A stretch of DNA of 7,595 nt from Pseudomonadota bacterium (lineage in GTDB: Bacteria > Pseudomonadota > Alphaproteobacteria > Rhizobiales > Rhizobiaceae), in contig JAEYXI010000237.1 of assembly GCA_023428515.1 (NCBI GenBank), positions 1-7,595 of the forward strand, written 5' to 3'. Within the stretch, counting starts at the first letter, position 1, and each line of letters opens with the position of its first letter. A program made the position numbers and the translations under genes. The notes under the pieces were generated by a model. The model saw only the letters and a program-made list of their open reading frames with translations. It did no database searches and was not told where the DNA came from. Below, piece by piece: positions 1 through 5,907 of this stretch.

Positions 1-433
1 GCGGGAGGCCGAGCGAACCGCCGAAGACCCGGACATAGGCGGTGAGCGCCGCAAGCAGCGCGCAGGCCCAGCCGAGCCAGGGCAGGCCGGCGGCATAGCC
101 GAGCGGCACCATGAAGAGCGTATCGGCGATGCGGTCGGGGAACTCGTTGTAGAGCGCGCCGACCGCCGACTTGCGTCCGCCTTCGATCGCCACCATGCCG
201 TCGAGGAGGTTGCAGACGAGGCGGAGCTGGACGCAGACGGCCGCGCCGAGCAGGGTGAGCCAATGATCGGCATAAAGGATGAGCAGCCCGCCGATTGCGG
301 CGAACAGGATGGACGTGACCGAGATCGCATTGGGCGTCACGCCCGAGCGCGCCAGCCAGGCCGAGAGCGCCATCGCCCACTCGGACGACCGCGCCGCGAT
401 CGGGCGGCGCGCGGTTTCTTCTTGCAGCGGCAT
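1..433 (-). CDS. CDP-alcohol phosphatidyltransferase family protein, YnbA-like (3' end outside the window)
   Basis: This is an integral membrane enzyme of the CDP-alcohol phosphatidyltransferase family, which moves a phosphatidyl or similar group from a CDP-alcohol to an acceptor alcohol in phospholipid synthesis. 144 codons are visible and the C-terminal part is missing. The family motif is at residues 75-104: N75-x2-D78-G79-x2-A82, then G92-x3-N96-E97-x2-D100-x3-D104. The spacing and the N-E-x2-D ending match E. coli YnbA as I remember it better than PgsA or PssA. The arginine that normally follows the motif alanine is isoleucine (I83). Hydrophobic stretches at about 38-55, 60-74 and 106-133 fit membrane helices. 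The ATG at 433 is preceded by GAGGGG (439-444) at 5-base spacing; an in-frame GTG two codons upstream overlaps that site and is less likely. It lies 70 bases downstream of the flavin reductase gene on the same strand. The acceptor alcohol cannot be told. Confidence 0.85.
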   Translation of the reverse strand, partial: MPLQEETARRPIAARSSEWAMALSAWLARSGVTPNAISVTSILFAAIGGLLILYADHWLTLLGAAVCVQLRLVCNLLDGMVAIEGGRKSAVGALYNEFPDRIADTLFMVPLGYAAGLPWLGWACALLAALTAYVRVFGGSLGLP

Positions 434-485
434 CGACACCCCTCGCCAATGCTGGCTTACTACATTGAAGGGTCACACGGGGGCA

Positions 486-505
486 AGAAGCCTGCGCGCG
501 CTTCT
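486..505 (-). terminator. weak hairpin at the end of the flavin reductase gene
   Basis: AGAAGC (486-491) and GCTTCT (500-505) form a 6-bp stem with an 8-base loop that overlaps the TAG stop codon at 504-506. On the minus strand it is followed by only two Ts and then G/C-rich sequence, so it is a poor intrinsic terminator and may be chance. It does not argue strongly against read-through into the phosphatidyltransferase gene. Confidence 0.2.
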
Positions 506-1064
506 ACAGCATGCCTGGCCGGAACTGCGATTTGCGATGGATGATCTTGCCGGAGACCATGAACACGCCGTTGCCGGTATAGTGCAGCGTCTCGGGATGT
601 TTCGGCGACCGGGCGACATGCGCCTTCACCACCTCGAAGATGAAGAGATTGTATTTGTCTACCAGCGCGTCGTCGTGGATGCTGCACTCGAAGCTGGCAT
701 GGCACTCGCCGATCAGCGGTGCGTCGACCTTGGCGGCCTTTTCGGCGGTCAGGCCGAATTCCTCGAACTTGTCGATCTCCGCGCCCGACGTGTTACCGAT
801 GGCAATCGCCTGGTCGGTCAGCTTCGTCGTCGGCAGGTTGACGACGCATTCGCCGCTCTTGCGGATCATCTCGTGGCTGTGATTGCCGCTGGAGACCAGG
901 CAGCCGACCAGCGAGGGCGAGAATTCCAGCACCATGTGCCAGCCCATGGTCATGATGTTGTTCCTGCCGCGCCAGCGCGACGAGACCAGCACGATCGGGC
1001 CGGGCTCCAGATACTGGCGCACGCGGTGGACCGGGAAGTCCTCTTTCTTGACCGTCCTGGGCAT
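504..1064 (-). CDS. flavin reductase-like domain protein (flavoredoxin / DIM6-NTAB family)
   Basis: A 186-residue soluble protein of the FMN-binding flavin reductase-like family. Members bind FMN in a split beta-barrel, usually as a dimer, and act as NAD(P)H:flavin reductases, flavoredoxins or the reductase part of flavin monooxygenases. The recognisable N-terminal block is a P-G-P-I-V-L-V-S-S strand (21-29), then N-N-I-M-T-M-G-W (35-42) where T-M-G-W replaces the usual T-x-S/A-W. After it come S-P-S-L-V-G (49-54) and N-H-S-H-E-M-I-R-K-S-G-E-C-V-V-N-L-P (61-78), typical of the flavoredoxin subgroup. The start at ATG 1064 has GGAG (1071-1074) at 6-base spacing. No signal peptide or membrane helix is seen. 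It lies 65 bases downstream of fadD, probably on the same transcript. The electron acceptor is unknown, and a link to fatty-acid use is only positional. Confidence 0.85.
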   Translation of the reverse strand: MPRTVKKEDFPVHRVRQYLEPGPIVLVSSRWRGRNNIMTMGWHMVLEFSPSLVGCLVSSGNHSHEMIRKSGECVVNLPTTKLTDQAIAIGNTSGAEIDKFEEFGLTAEKAAKVDAPLIGECHASFECSIHDDALVDKYNLFIFEVVKAHVARSPKHPETLHYTGNGVFMVSGKIIHRKSQFRPGML

Positions 1065-1079
1065 AGGCGGCTCCGTTGA

Positions 1080-1103
1080 GCAGGTTCACTTCCATGAACC
1101 TGC
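1080..1103 (-). repeat. perfect 9-bp inverted repeat between fadD and the flavin reductase gene
   Basis: GCAGGTTCA (1080-1088) and TGAACCTGC (1095-1103) are perfect complements around a 6-base loop. In the minus-strand transcript the hairpin starts 26 bases after the fadD stop and ends 5 bases before the GGAG of the flavin reductase gene. There is no T-run after it, so it is not a classic terminator. Likely roles are an intercistronic RNA hairpin that protects the fadD 3' end or limits initiation downstream, or a protein-binding palindrome. Confidence 0.6.
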
Positions 1104-1129
1104 AGCAGCGGAACGGCCTTTCAAGCCTG

Positions 1130-2842
1130 CTAGCTCCTGAGTTCCCTGCGCAGGATCTTCCCGACCGGCGTCTTGGGCAGTTCGGTGCGGAACTCGATGT
1201 GTCTGGGGCGCTTGTAGCCGGTGAAATTCTCGCGGCAATAGGCCATCAGGTCCTCGCTCGTGAGATTGGGATCCTTGCGCACCACGAAGATCTTCGGGAC
1301 TTCGCCGGAATGCTCGTCCGGCACGCCGATCGCCGCGACCTCCAGCACGCCGGGATGCAGCGCGACGACCTCTTCCAGCTCGTTCGGATAGACGTTGAAT
1401 CCGGAGACGAGGATCATGTCCTTCTTGCGGTCGACGATCCTGGTGTAGCCGCGTTCGTCCATGAAGCCCATGTCGCCCGACTTGAAGAAGCCGTCCGGTG
1501 TCATCACCTTGGCGGTCTCGTCCGGCCTGTTCCAGTAGCCGGCCATGACTTGCGGGCCGCGGATGCAGATCTCGCCGACCTCGCCTGACGGCAGCACGTT
1601 GCCCTCGTCGTCGCGGATCGAGATGTCGGTCGAGGGGATGGGCAGCCCGATCGTGCCGGTGAATTCCGTGCTGCTCGCCTTGTTGGCCGTCGCCACGGGC
1701 GATGTCTCCGAGAGGCCGTAGCCTTCGGTGATGTTGTTGCCGGTGGCCTTCTTCCAGCGCTCGGCGACGCCCTTCTGGACCGCCATGCCGCCGCCGAGCG
1801 ACAGCACCAGATGGCTGAAGTCGAGCTTGCGGAAGTCCTCGTTGTTCAACAGCGCGTTGAAGAGGGTGTTGAGACCGGGGAAGATGTTGAACTTGTATTT
1901 CCCGAGCTCCTTCACGAAGCCCGGAATGTCGCGTGGATTGGGGATCAGGACGTTCACGCCGCCCTGCTGCATGCCCATCAGCGCGTTCACCGTCAGCGCG
2001 AAGATGTGATAGAGCGGCAGCGCGCAGACGAAGACCTGGTTCTCGGGCTTCGGTCTGACCGTGTAGGCATCCTCCACCCAGGCGCTCAACTGCTCGACAT
2101 TGGCGAGCACGTTGAGGTGGGTGAGCGTCGCGCCCTTCGAGACGCCGGTCGTGCCGCCGGTATATTGCAGGAACGCCACGTCGCTCGGGGCCACCTCGAC
2201 CGGTTTCAGCTGGCGTGCGGCGCCGTCCTTCAGCGCTGCGTTGAAGGCGACATGGCCGGGCAGCGACCAGGTCGGCACCAGCTTCTTCACCCGCCGGACG
2301 ACGAAATTGACGATCAGGCCCTTGATGCCCAGCATGTCGCCCATGGTGGCGACCACGACATGCTTGACCGGGGTTTTCGCGACCACCGCCTGCAGCGTCT
2401 TGGCGAAGTTCTCCAGGATGACGATCGCCTCGGCGCCGGAATCCTTGAGCTGGTGCTCGAGTTCGCGCGGCGTGTAGAGCGGGTTGACGTTCACCACCGT
2501 GTAGCCGGCCCGCAATATGCCCATCATGACGACGGGATATTGCAGCACGTTGGGCAGCATGATCGCGACCCGCGCGCCCTTGGCGAGGCCCTGCGCCTGG
2601 AGCCAGGCGCCGAAGGCGGCCGAGTACCGCTCGACCTCGCCGAAGCTGATCGACTTGCCCATGCAGGCGAAAGCCGGCCGCTCGGCATACTGCTTGCACT
2701 TGCCGACCAGGAAGTCACCGATCGAGCCGGTCGGCAGCGCGATCTCGGTCGGTACGTTGGCCGGATAGCTTTTCAACCAGGGCTTGTCGGGTTGGTCTGC
2801 TGCCGGAGCCTTGCCGGCTTCCTTGCTTGTCGATTCCGCCAT
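1130..2842 (-). CDS. fadD: long-chain fatty acid-CoA ligase
   Basis: This 570-residue AMP-forming ligase activates long-chain fatty acids with ATP and CoA to acyl-CoA, the entry step of beta-oxidation, normally at the inner face of the cytoplasmic membrane. E. coli FadD has 561 residues. The P-loop Y-T-G-G-T-T-G-V-S-K-G is at 227-237; the glycine in place of serine is also present in E. coli FadD. Y-G-L-S-E-T-S-P is at 375-382. The fatty acyl-CoA synthetase signature runs from D450-G-F-F-K-S-G-D through D471-R-K-K to G481-F-N-V-Y-P-N-E-L-E490. The catalytic C-terminal lysine is K562 in P-V-G-K-I-L-R-R-E-L. The start at ATG 2842 has a strong GGAGG at 4-6 base spacing. The frame stays open upstream to 3088, but that stretch has no comparable ribosome site and looks non-coding. 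The gene is divergent from dppA and heads the minus-strand gene set. Confidence 0.95.
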   Translation of the reverse strand: MAESTSKEAGKAPAADQPDKPWLKSYPANVPTEIALPTGSIGDFLVGKCKQYAERPAFACMGKSISFGEVERYSAAFGAWLQAQGLAKGARVAIMLPNVLQYPVVMMGILRAGYTVVNVNPLYTPRELEHQLKDSGAEAIVILENFAKTLQAVVAKTPVKHVVVATMGDMLGIKGLIVNFVVRRVKKLVPTWSLPGHVAFNAALKDGAARQLKPVEVAPSDVAFLQYTGGTTGVSKGATLTHLNVLANVEQLSAWVEDAYTVRPKPENQVFVCALPLYHIFALTVNALMGMQQGGVNVLIPNPRDIPGFVKELGKYKFNIFPGLNTLFNALLNNEDFRKLDFSHLVLSLGGGMAVQKGVAERWKKATGNNITEGYGLSETSPVATANKASSTEFTGTIGLPIPSTDISIRDDEGNVLPSGEVGEICIRGPQVMAGYWNRPDETAKVMTPDGFFKSGDMGFMDERGYTRIVDRKKDMILVSGFNVYPNELEEVVALHPGVLEVAAIGVPDEHSGEVPKIFVVRKDPNLTSEDLMAYCRENFTGYKRPRHIEFRTELPKTPVGKILRRELRS

Positions 2843-2962
2843 TGTTCCTCCCTCGGCGGTTTCCGGCCACGCCGCCCCTCCGCGCCGGTTGTTTATGTTT
2901 TCCGGCAAGCCTCGGGGAATCCGGAAACGGCTCTTCCAATATGTATGGCTTAGGACAAGGCA

Positions 2963-2999
2963 CAAGCAAGTCTTGCCGCTGCGGCAGCGGCCCAAGCAA
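2963..2999. repeat. CAAGCAA direct repeats flanking a 7-bp inverted repeat
   Basis: CAAGCAA occurs at 2963-2969 and again at 2993-2999, 30 bases apart, close to three helical turns. Between them GCCGCTG (2975-2981) and CAGCGGC (2985-2991) form a perfect stem with a 3-base loop. No T-run follows on either strand, so it is not a terminator. It could be a regulator site or a hairpin in the fadD leader RNA; the regulator is unknown. Confidence 0.45.
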
Positions 3000-3068
3000 A
3001 GGAACCAGTCGCGCGAAAGTGAAAGGCGGTTTCTGTTGGAAATCTGCCTGTTTCGGCAAAAATTTTTC

Positions 3069-3089
3069 CTTGACCGTACGGCAGTCAAG
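3069..3089. promoter_or_regulatory. CTTGAC-N9-GTCAAG inverted repeat, candidate operator
   Basis: Two perfect 6-base arms, 3069-3074 and 3084-3089, lie 15 bases centre to centre in the divergent region. Each arm contains TTGAC, so the site also offers a -35-like hexamer in both directions. If the dppA promoter at 3097-3125 is correct, the palindrome sits at about -63 to -43, an activator-type position. An 8-base palindrome CCGTACGG (3074-3081) overlaps it off-centre. The binding protein is not identifiable from sequence. Confidence 0.4.
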
Positions 3090-3096
3090 CAGGGAG

Positions 3097-3125
3097 TTCC
3101 AATAGTGGCGAAAGGATGATTATAT
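3097..3125 (+). promoter_or_regulatory. candidate dppA promoter
   Basis: TTATAT (3120-3125) resembles the alphaproteobacterial -10 element CTATAT. TTCCAA (3097-3102), 17 bases upstream, is a poor -35, so activation from the upstream palindrome would be expected. Transcription would start near 3132, giving a leader of about 45 bases before the dppA ATG. No stronger -35/-10 pair was found in this interval. Confidence 0.3.
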
Positions 3126-3176
3126 GCGCGCTTTCCGGCCTAGAGGGGCTTGGAAACAAAAATCAGGGAGACCTTA

Positions 3177-4772
3177 ATGTTCAAGAAAACCACTTTTGCG
3201 GCCGCGTTGCTGGCCGCAACCGTGATGAGTGGTATGGCGAGCGCAAAGACGTTCGTATACTGCTCGGAAGCTTCGCCGGAAGGTTTCGACCCCGGCCTTT
3301 ACACGGGCGGCAATACGTTCGACGCCACCGCCCACCCGATCTTCAACCGCCTGCTGGAATTCAAGAAGGGCACGACCGAAGTCGAGCCCGGCCTGGCGGA
3401 AAGCTACGAAGTTTCCGACGACGGCCTGCAGTACACCTTCAAGCTGCGTCCGGGCGTCAAGTTCCACACCACCGAATACTTCACGCCGACCCGCGACCTC
3501 AACGCCGACGACGTGATCTTCTCCTACGAGCGCCAGTGGAAGGCGGACAATCCGTGGAACAAGTATGTCGAGGGCGGCTCCTGGGAGTATTTCGCAGGCA
3601 TGGGCTTTCCTGACCTGCTGCAGTCGATCGAGAAGGTCGACGACCTCACGGTGAAGTTCACGCTGAAGCGCAAGGAAGCGCCGTTCCTCGCCAACGTGGC
3701 GATGCCCTTCGCCTCGATCGTCTCGAAGGAATATGCAGACAAGCTGCAGGCGGACGGCAAGATGAACCAGATGAACCAGCTGCCGGTCGGCACCGGTCCG
3801 TTCACCTTCGTCGGTTACCAGCAGGATGCGGTCATCCGCTACAAGAAGAACGCCGAATATTGGGGCGAGGCTCCGAAGATCGACGATCTCGTCTTCGCCA
3901 TCACCACCGACGCCTCGGTGCGTTACCAGAAGCTCAAGGCCAATGAGTGCCAGCTGATCCCGTATCCGAACGCGGCCGACGTGGAAGCGATCAAGGCGGA
4001 TCCGAACCTCAAGGTCTCCGAGCAGGAAGGCCTGAACGTCGCCTACCTCGCCTACAACACGCTGACGCCGCCCTTCGACAAGGCCGAGGTGCGCAAGGCG
4101 CTCAACCAGGCGATCAACAAGCAGGCGATCGTCGACGCGGTGTTCCAGGGCGCGGCGACGACTGCCAAGAACCCGATCCCACCGACCATGTGGTCGTACA
4201 ACAACGCCGTCGAGGACGACAAATACGATCCGGAAGCCTCGAAGGCAGCGCTGGAAGCCGCCGGCGTCAAGGACCTCTCGATGAAGGTCTGGGCGATGCC
4301 GGTCGCGCGTCCCTACATGCTGAACGCCCGCCGTGCCGCGGAGCTCATTCAGTCCGACTTCGAGAAGGTCGGCGTCAAGGTCGAGATCGTCTCCATGGAC
4401 TGGGGTGAGTATCTCGAGAAGTCGAGCGCCAAGGACCGCGACGGCGCCGTGATCCTCGGCTGGACCGGCGACAACGGCGATCCGGACAACTTCCTGCACA
4501 CGCTGCTCGGCTGTGCTGCCGTCGGCGGCAACAACCGCGCCCAGTGGTGCAACGAGGAGTTCGACAAGCTGGTCAACGACGCCAAGGTGACAACTGACCA
4601 GGCCGAGCGCACCAAGCTCTACGAAGAGGCGCAGGTCGTCTTCAAGCGCGAGGCGCCGTGGGCCACCATCGACCATTCGCTGGCGATCGTGCCGATGCGC
4701 AAGAACGTCGAGGGCTTCGTGCAGAGCCCGCTCGGCGACTTCACCTTCGCCACCGTCGACATCGTCGAGTGA
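3177..4772 (+). CDS. dppA: dipeptide ABC transporter, periplasmic binding protein DppA
   Basis: This 531-residue extracytoplasmic binding protein (SBP family 5) captures di- and possibly tripeptides and delivers them to DppBC. Residues 1-23 are a signal peptide: F-K-K, a hydrophobic core, then A-S-A with cleavage before K24. The mature start K-T-F-V-Y-C-S-E-A-S-P-E-G-F matches E. coli DppA almost residue for residue, and similarity continues to the end (E. coli length 535). The four cysteines that form disulfides in E. coli DppA are kept: C29, C258, C446 and C458. The ligand-binding block G-W-T-G-D-N-G-D-P-D-N-F is at 428-439, and R-P-Y-x3-A-R-R is at 378-386. The start at ATG 3177 has AGGGAG (3165-3170) at 6-base spacing and gives a normal signal peptide; an in-frame TTG at 3150 would add nine residues in front of it and is rejected. 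A strong terminator follows 20 bases after the stop. A haem- or other ligand-binding role is possible but not visible. Confidence 0.96.
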   Translation: MFKKTTFAAALLAATVMSGMASAKTFVYCSEASPEGFDPGLYTGGNTFDATAHPIFNRLLEFKKGTTEVEPGLAESYEVSDDGLQYTFKLRPGVKFHTTEYFTPTRDLNADDVIFSYERQWKADNPWNKYVEGGSWEYFAGMGFPDLLQSIEKVDDLTVKFTLKRKEAPFLANVAMPFASIVSKEYADKLQADGKMNQMNQLPVGTGPFTFVGYQQDAVIRYKKNAEYWGEAPKIDDLVFAITTDASVRYQKLKANECQLIPYPNAADVEAIKADPNLKVSEQEGLNVAYLAYNTLTPPFDKAEVRKALNQAINKQAIVDAVFQGAATTAKNPIPPTMWSYNNAVEDDKYDPEASKAALEAAGVKDLSMKVWAMPVARPYMLNARRAAELIQSDFEKVGVKVEIVSMDWGEYLEKSSAKDRDGAVILGWTGDNGDPDNFLHTLLGCAAVGGNNRAQWCNEEFDKLVNDAKVTTDQAERTKLYEEAQVVFKREAPWATIDHSLAIVPMRKNVEGFVQSPLGDFTFATVDIVE

Positions 4773-4792
4773 CGGTCATCGGATAGTCGGGA

Positions 4793-4826
4793 GGGGCGTT
4801 CGCTGCGCGGACGCCCCTTTTCGTTT
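4793..4826 (+). terminator. intrinsic terminator between dppA and dppB
   Basis: GGGGCGT (4793-4799) pairs with ACGCCCC (4811-4817), and the stem continues inward with one T-G wobble and CGC/GCG around a TGC loop, 11 pairs in all. It is followed at once by TTTTCGTTT (4818-4826). This is a textbook Rho-independent terminator within the operon. It should end most transcripts after dppA, while read-through supplies dppBCD. Confidence 0.88.
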
Positions 4827-4894
4827 AGACTGTGTTCTCTTGGTCCGGCCGGCCAGGGCGTCGGCCGCCGCAAGATGCCGTTTTGGGGCTCGAT

Positions 4895-5899
4895 ATGTTT
4901 CGCTTCTTACTTGGGCGGCTCGCGGTCCTGATCCCTACCTTCATCGGGGTCTCGATCATCGCCTTCTCCTTCATCCGGCTGCTGCCCGGCGACCCCGTCG
5001 CGCTGCTCTCCGGCGAACGCGTCATGTCGCCGGAACGTCATGCAGAGATCTCGCATCAGCTCGGTTATGACCGACCGATCGTGATCCAGTATCTCGATTA
5101 TCTCTGGGGCATCCTGCACGGCGATTTCGGGACTTCGATCACCACCAAGGATTCGGTGCTGTCGCAATTCCTCGAGCTGTTTCCGGCAACGCTGGAACTG
5201 TCGCTCTGCGCCATCATCTTCGCCATCGTGATCGGCATCCCGGCCGGCGTCATCGCCGCGATCAAGCGCGGCTCCTGGTTCGACCAGGCGATCATGGGCA
5301 CCGCGCTGATCGGCTTCTCCATGCCGATCTTCTGGTGGGGCCTCCTGCTCATCATCCTGTTCTCCGGCATATTGCAGTGGACGCCGGTGTCCGGCCGCAT
5401 CTCGTTGATGTTCTTCTTTCCCTCGGTGCCCGGCTTCATGCTGATCGATTCCCTGCTCTCTGGGCAGGAAGGCGCCTTCAAGTCGGCGGCGAGCCATCTC
5501 ATCCTGCCGACCATCGTGCTCGGCACCATTCCGCTTGCCGTCATCGCCAGGCAGACGCGCTCGGCCATGCTGGAAGTGCTGTCCGAGGATTATGTGCGCA
5601 CGGCGCGCGCAAAAGGCCTGTCGGCCTTCCGCGTCGTCGGCATGCATGCGCTGCGCAACGCCATGATCCCGGTCGTCACCACGATCGGCCTGCAGGTCGG
5701 CGTCATGCTCGCCGGCGCGATCCTCACCGAGTCGATCTTCTCCTGGCCGGGCATCGGCAAGTGGATGGTCGATTCCGTCTTCAAGCGCGACTACCCGGTC
5801 ATCCAGGGTGGTCTCCTGATCATCGCCGGCATCATCATGCTGGTGAACCTTCTGGTCGACCTGCTCTACGGCCTGATCAACCCGCGTATCAGGCACTGA
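4895..5899 (+). CDS. dppB: dipeptide ABC transporter, permease DppB
   Basis: This 334-residue inner-membrane permease forms half of the translocation channel with DppC (E. coli DppB has 339). Hydrophobic helices are visible at about 9-30, 100-122, 135-157, 201-220, 262-285 and 303-327. The large loop after helix 1 contains L-P-G-D-P (30-34) and S-P-E-R-H-A (45-50), both typical of DppB. The cytoplasmic EAA loop that docks on the ATPase is at 232-260: D-Y-V-R-T-A-R-A-K-G-L, then H-A-L-R-N-A-M-I-P. The C-terminal N-P-R-I-R-H is the same as in E. coli. The start at ATG 4895 has GGGG (4885-4888) at 6-base spacing and begins with the usual M-F/L-x-F-hydrophobic helix. The frame is open upstream to a GTG at 4832, but those 21 residues are proline/arginine-rich, unlike DppB. 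It lies 122 bases after dppA, beyond the terminator, and 8 bases before dppC. Confidence 0.95.
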   Translation: MFRFLLGRLAVLIPTFIGVSIIAFSFIRLLPGDPVALLSGERVMSPERHAEISHQLGYDRPIVIQYLDYLWGILHGDFGTSITTKDSVLSQFLELFPATLELSLCAIIFAIVIGIPAGVIAAIKRGSWFDQAIMGTALIGFSMPIFWWGLLLIILFSGILQWTPVSGRISLMFFFPSVPGFMLIDSLLSGQEGAFKSAASHLILPTIVLGTIPLAVIARQTRSAMLEVLSEDYVRTARAKGLSAFRVVGMHALRNAMIPVVTTIGLQVGVMLAGAILTESIFSWPGIGKWMVDSVFKRDYPVIQGGLLIIAGIIMLVNLLVDLLYGLINPRIRH

Positions 5900-5907
5900 G
5901 AGGACCC

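Larger units (their letters stand above)
2843..3176. other. divergent control region between fadD and dppA
   Basis: These 334 bases hold no convincing gene and must carry the promoters for both fadD (leftward) and dppA (rightward). The centre, from about 2890 to 3130, is clearly poorer in G+C than the flanking genes, as expected for promoter DNA. Elements seen are the fadD ribosome site next to 2842, TTTCCGG heptamers at 2860, 2899, 2921 (inverted) and 3132, two CAAGCAA copies around a 7-bp inverted repeat (2963-2999), A5T5 at 3058-3067, the CTTGAC...GTCAAG inverted repeat at 3069-3089, and a candidate dppA -10 at 3120-3125. For fadD the best hexamers I find leftward are TTGTGC and CATATT, 16 bases apart (about 2938-2965), which is weak. 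Confidence 0.8.

Noticed and set aside
279..1079. 266-codon plus-strand frame across the phosphatidyltransferase start and the flavin reductase gene
   Set aside because: It crosses two well-supported minus-strand genes and their ribosome sites and has no family resemblance.
1811..2953. 380-codon plus-strand frame opposite fadD, and the 537-codon minus-strand frame at 1086-2699
   Set aside because: Both are shadows of fadD in other frames; only the fadD frame contains the ligase motifs.
2975..2991. Inverted repeat GCCGCTG/CAGCGGC as a terminator
   Set aside because: No T-run follows on either strand, and it lies upstream of both genes, not after one.
2843..3088. Longer fadD with 82 extra N-terminal codons
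   Set aside because: The added peptide is Arg/Cys-rich and unlike any ligase N-terminus, it would cover the divergent promoter region, and the ATG at 2842 has a near-perfect ribosome site and gives normal FadD length.
3174..4676. 500-codon open frame antisense to dppA
   Set aside because: It lies exactly opposite a certain gene, has the Val/Leu/Arg/Asp-rich make-up typical of the complement of G/C-rich codons, and shows no domain.
4832..4894. GTG start for dppB at 4832
   Set aside because: It would begin just after the terminator T-tract without a ribosome site and add 21 Pro/Arg-rich residues absent from DppB proteins; ATG 4895 fits the family start.
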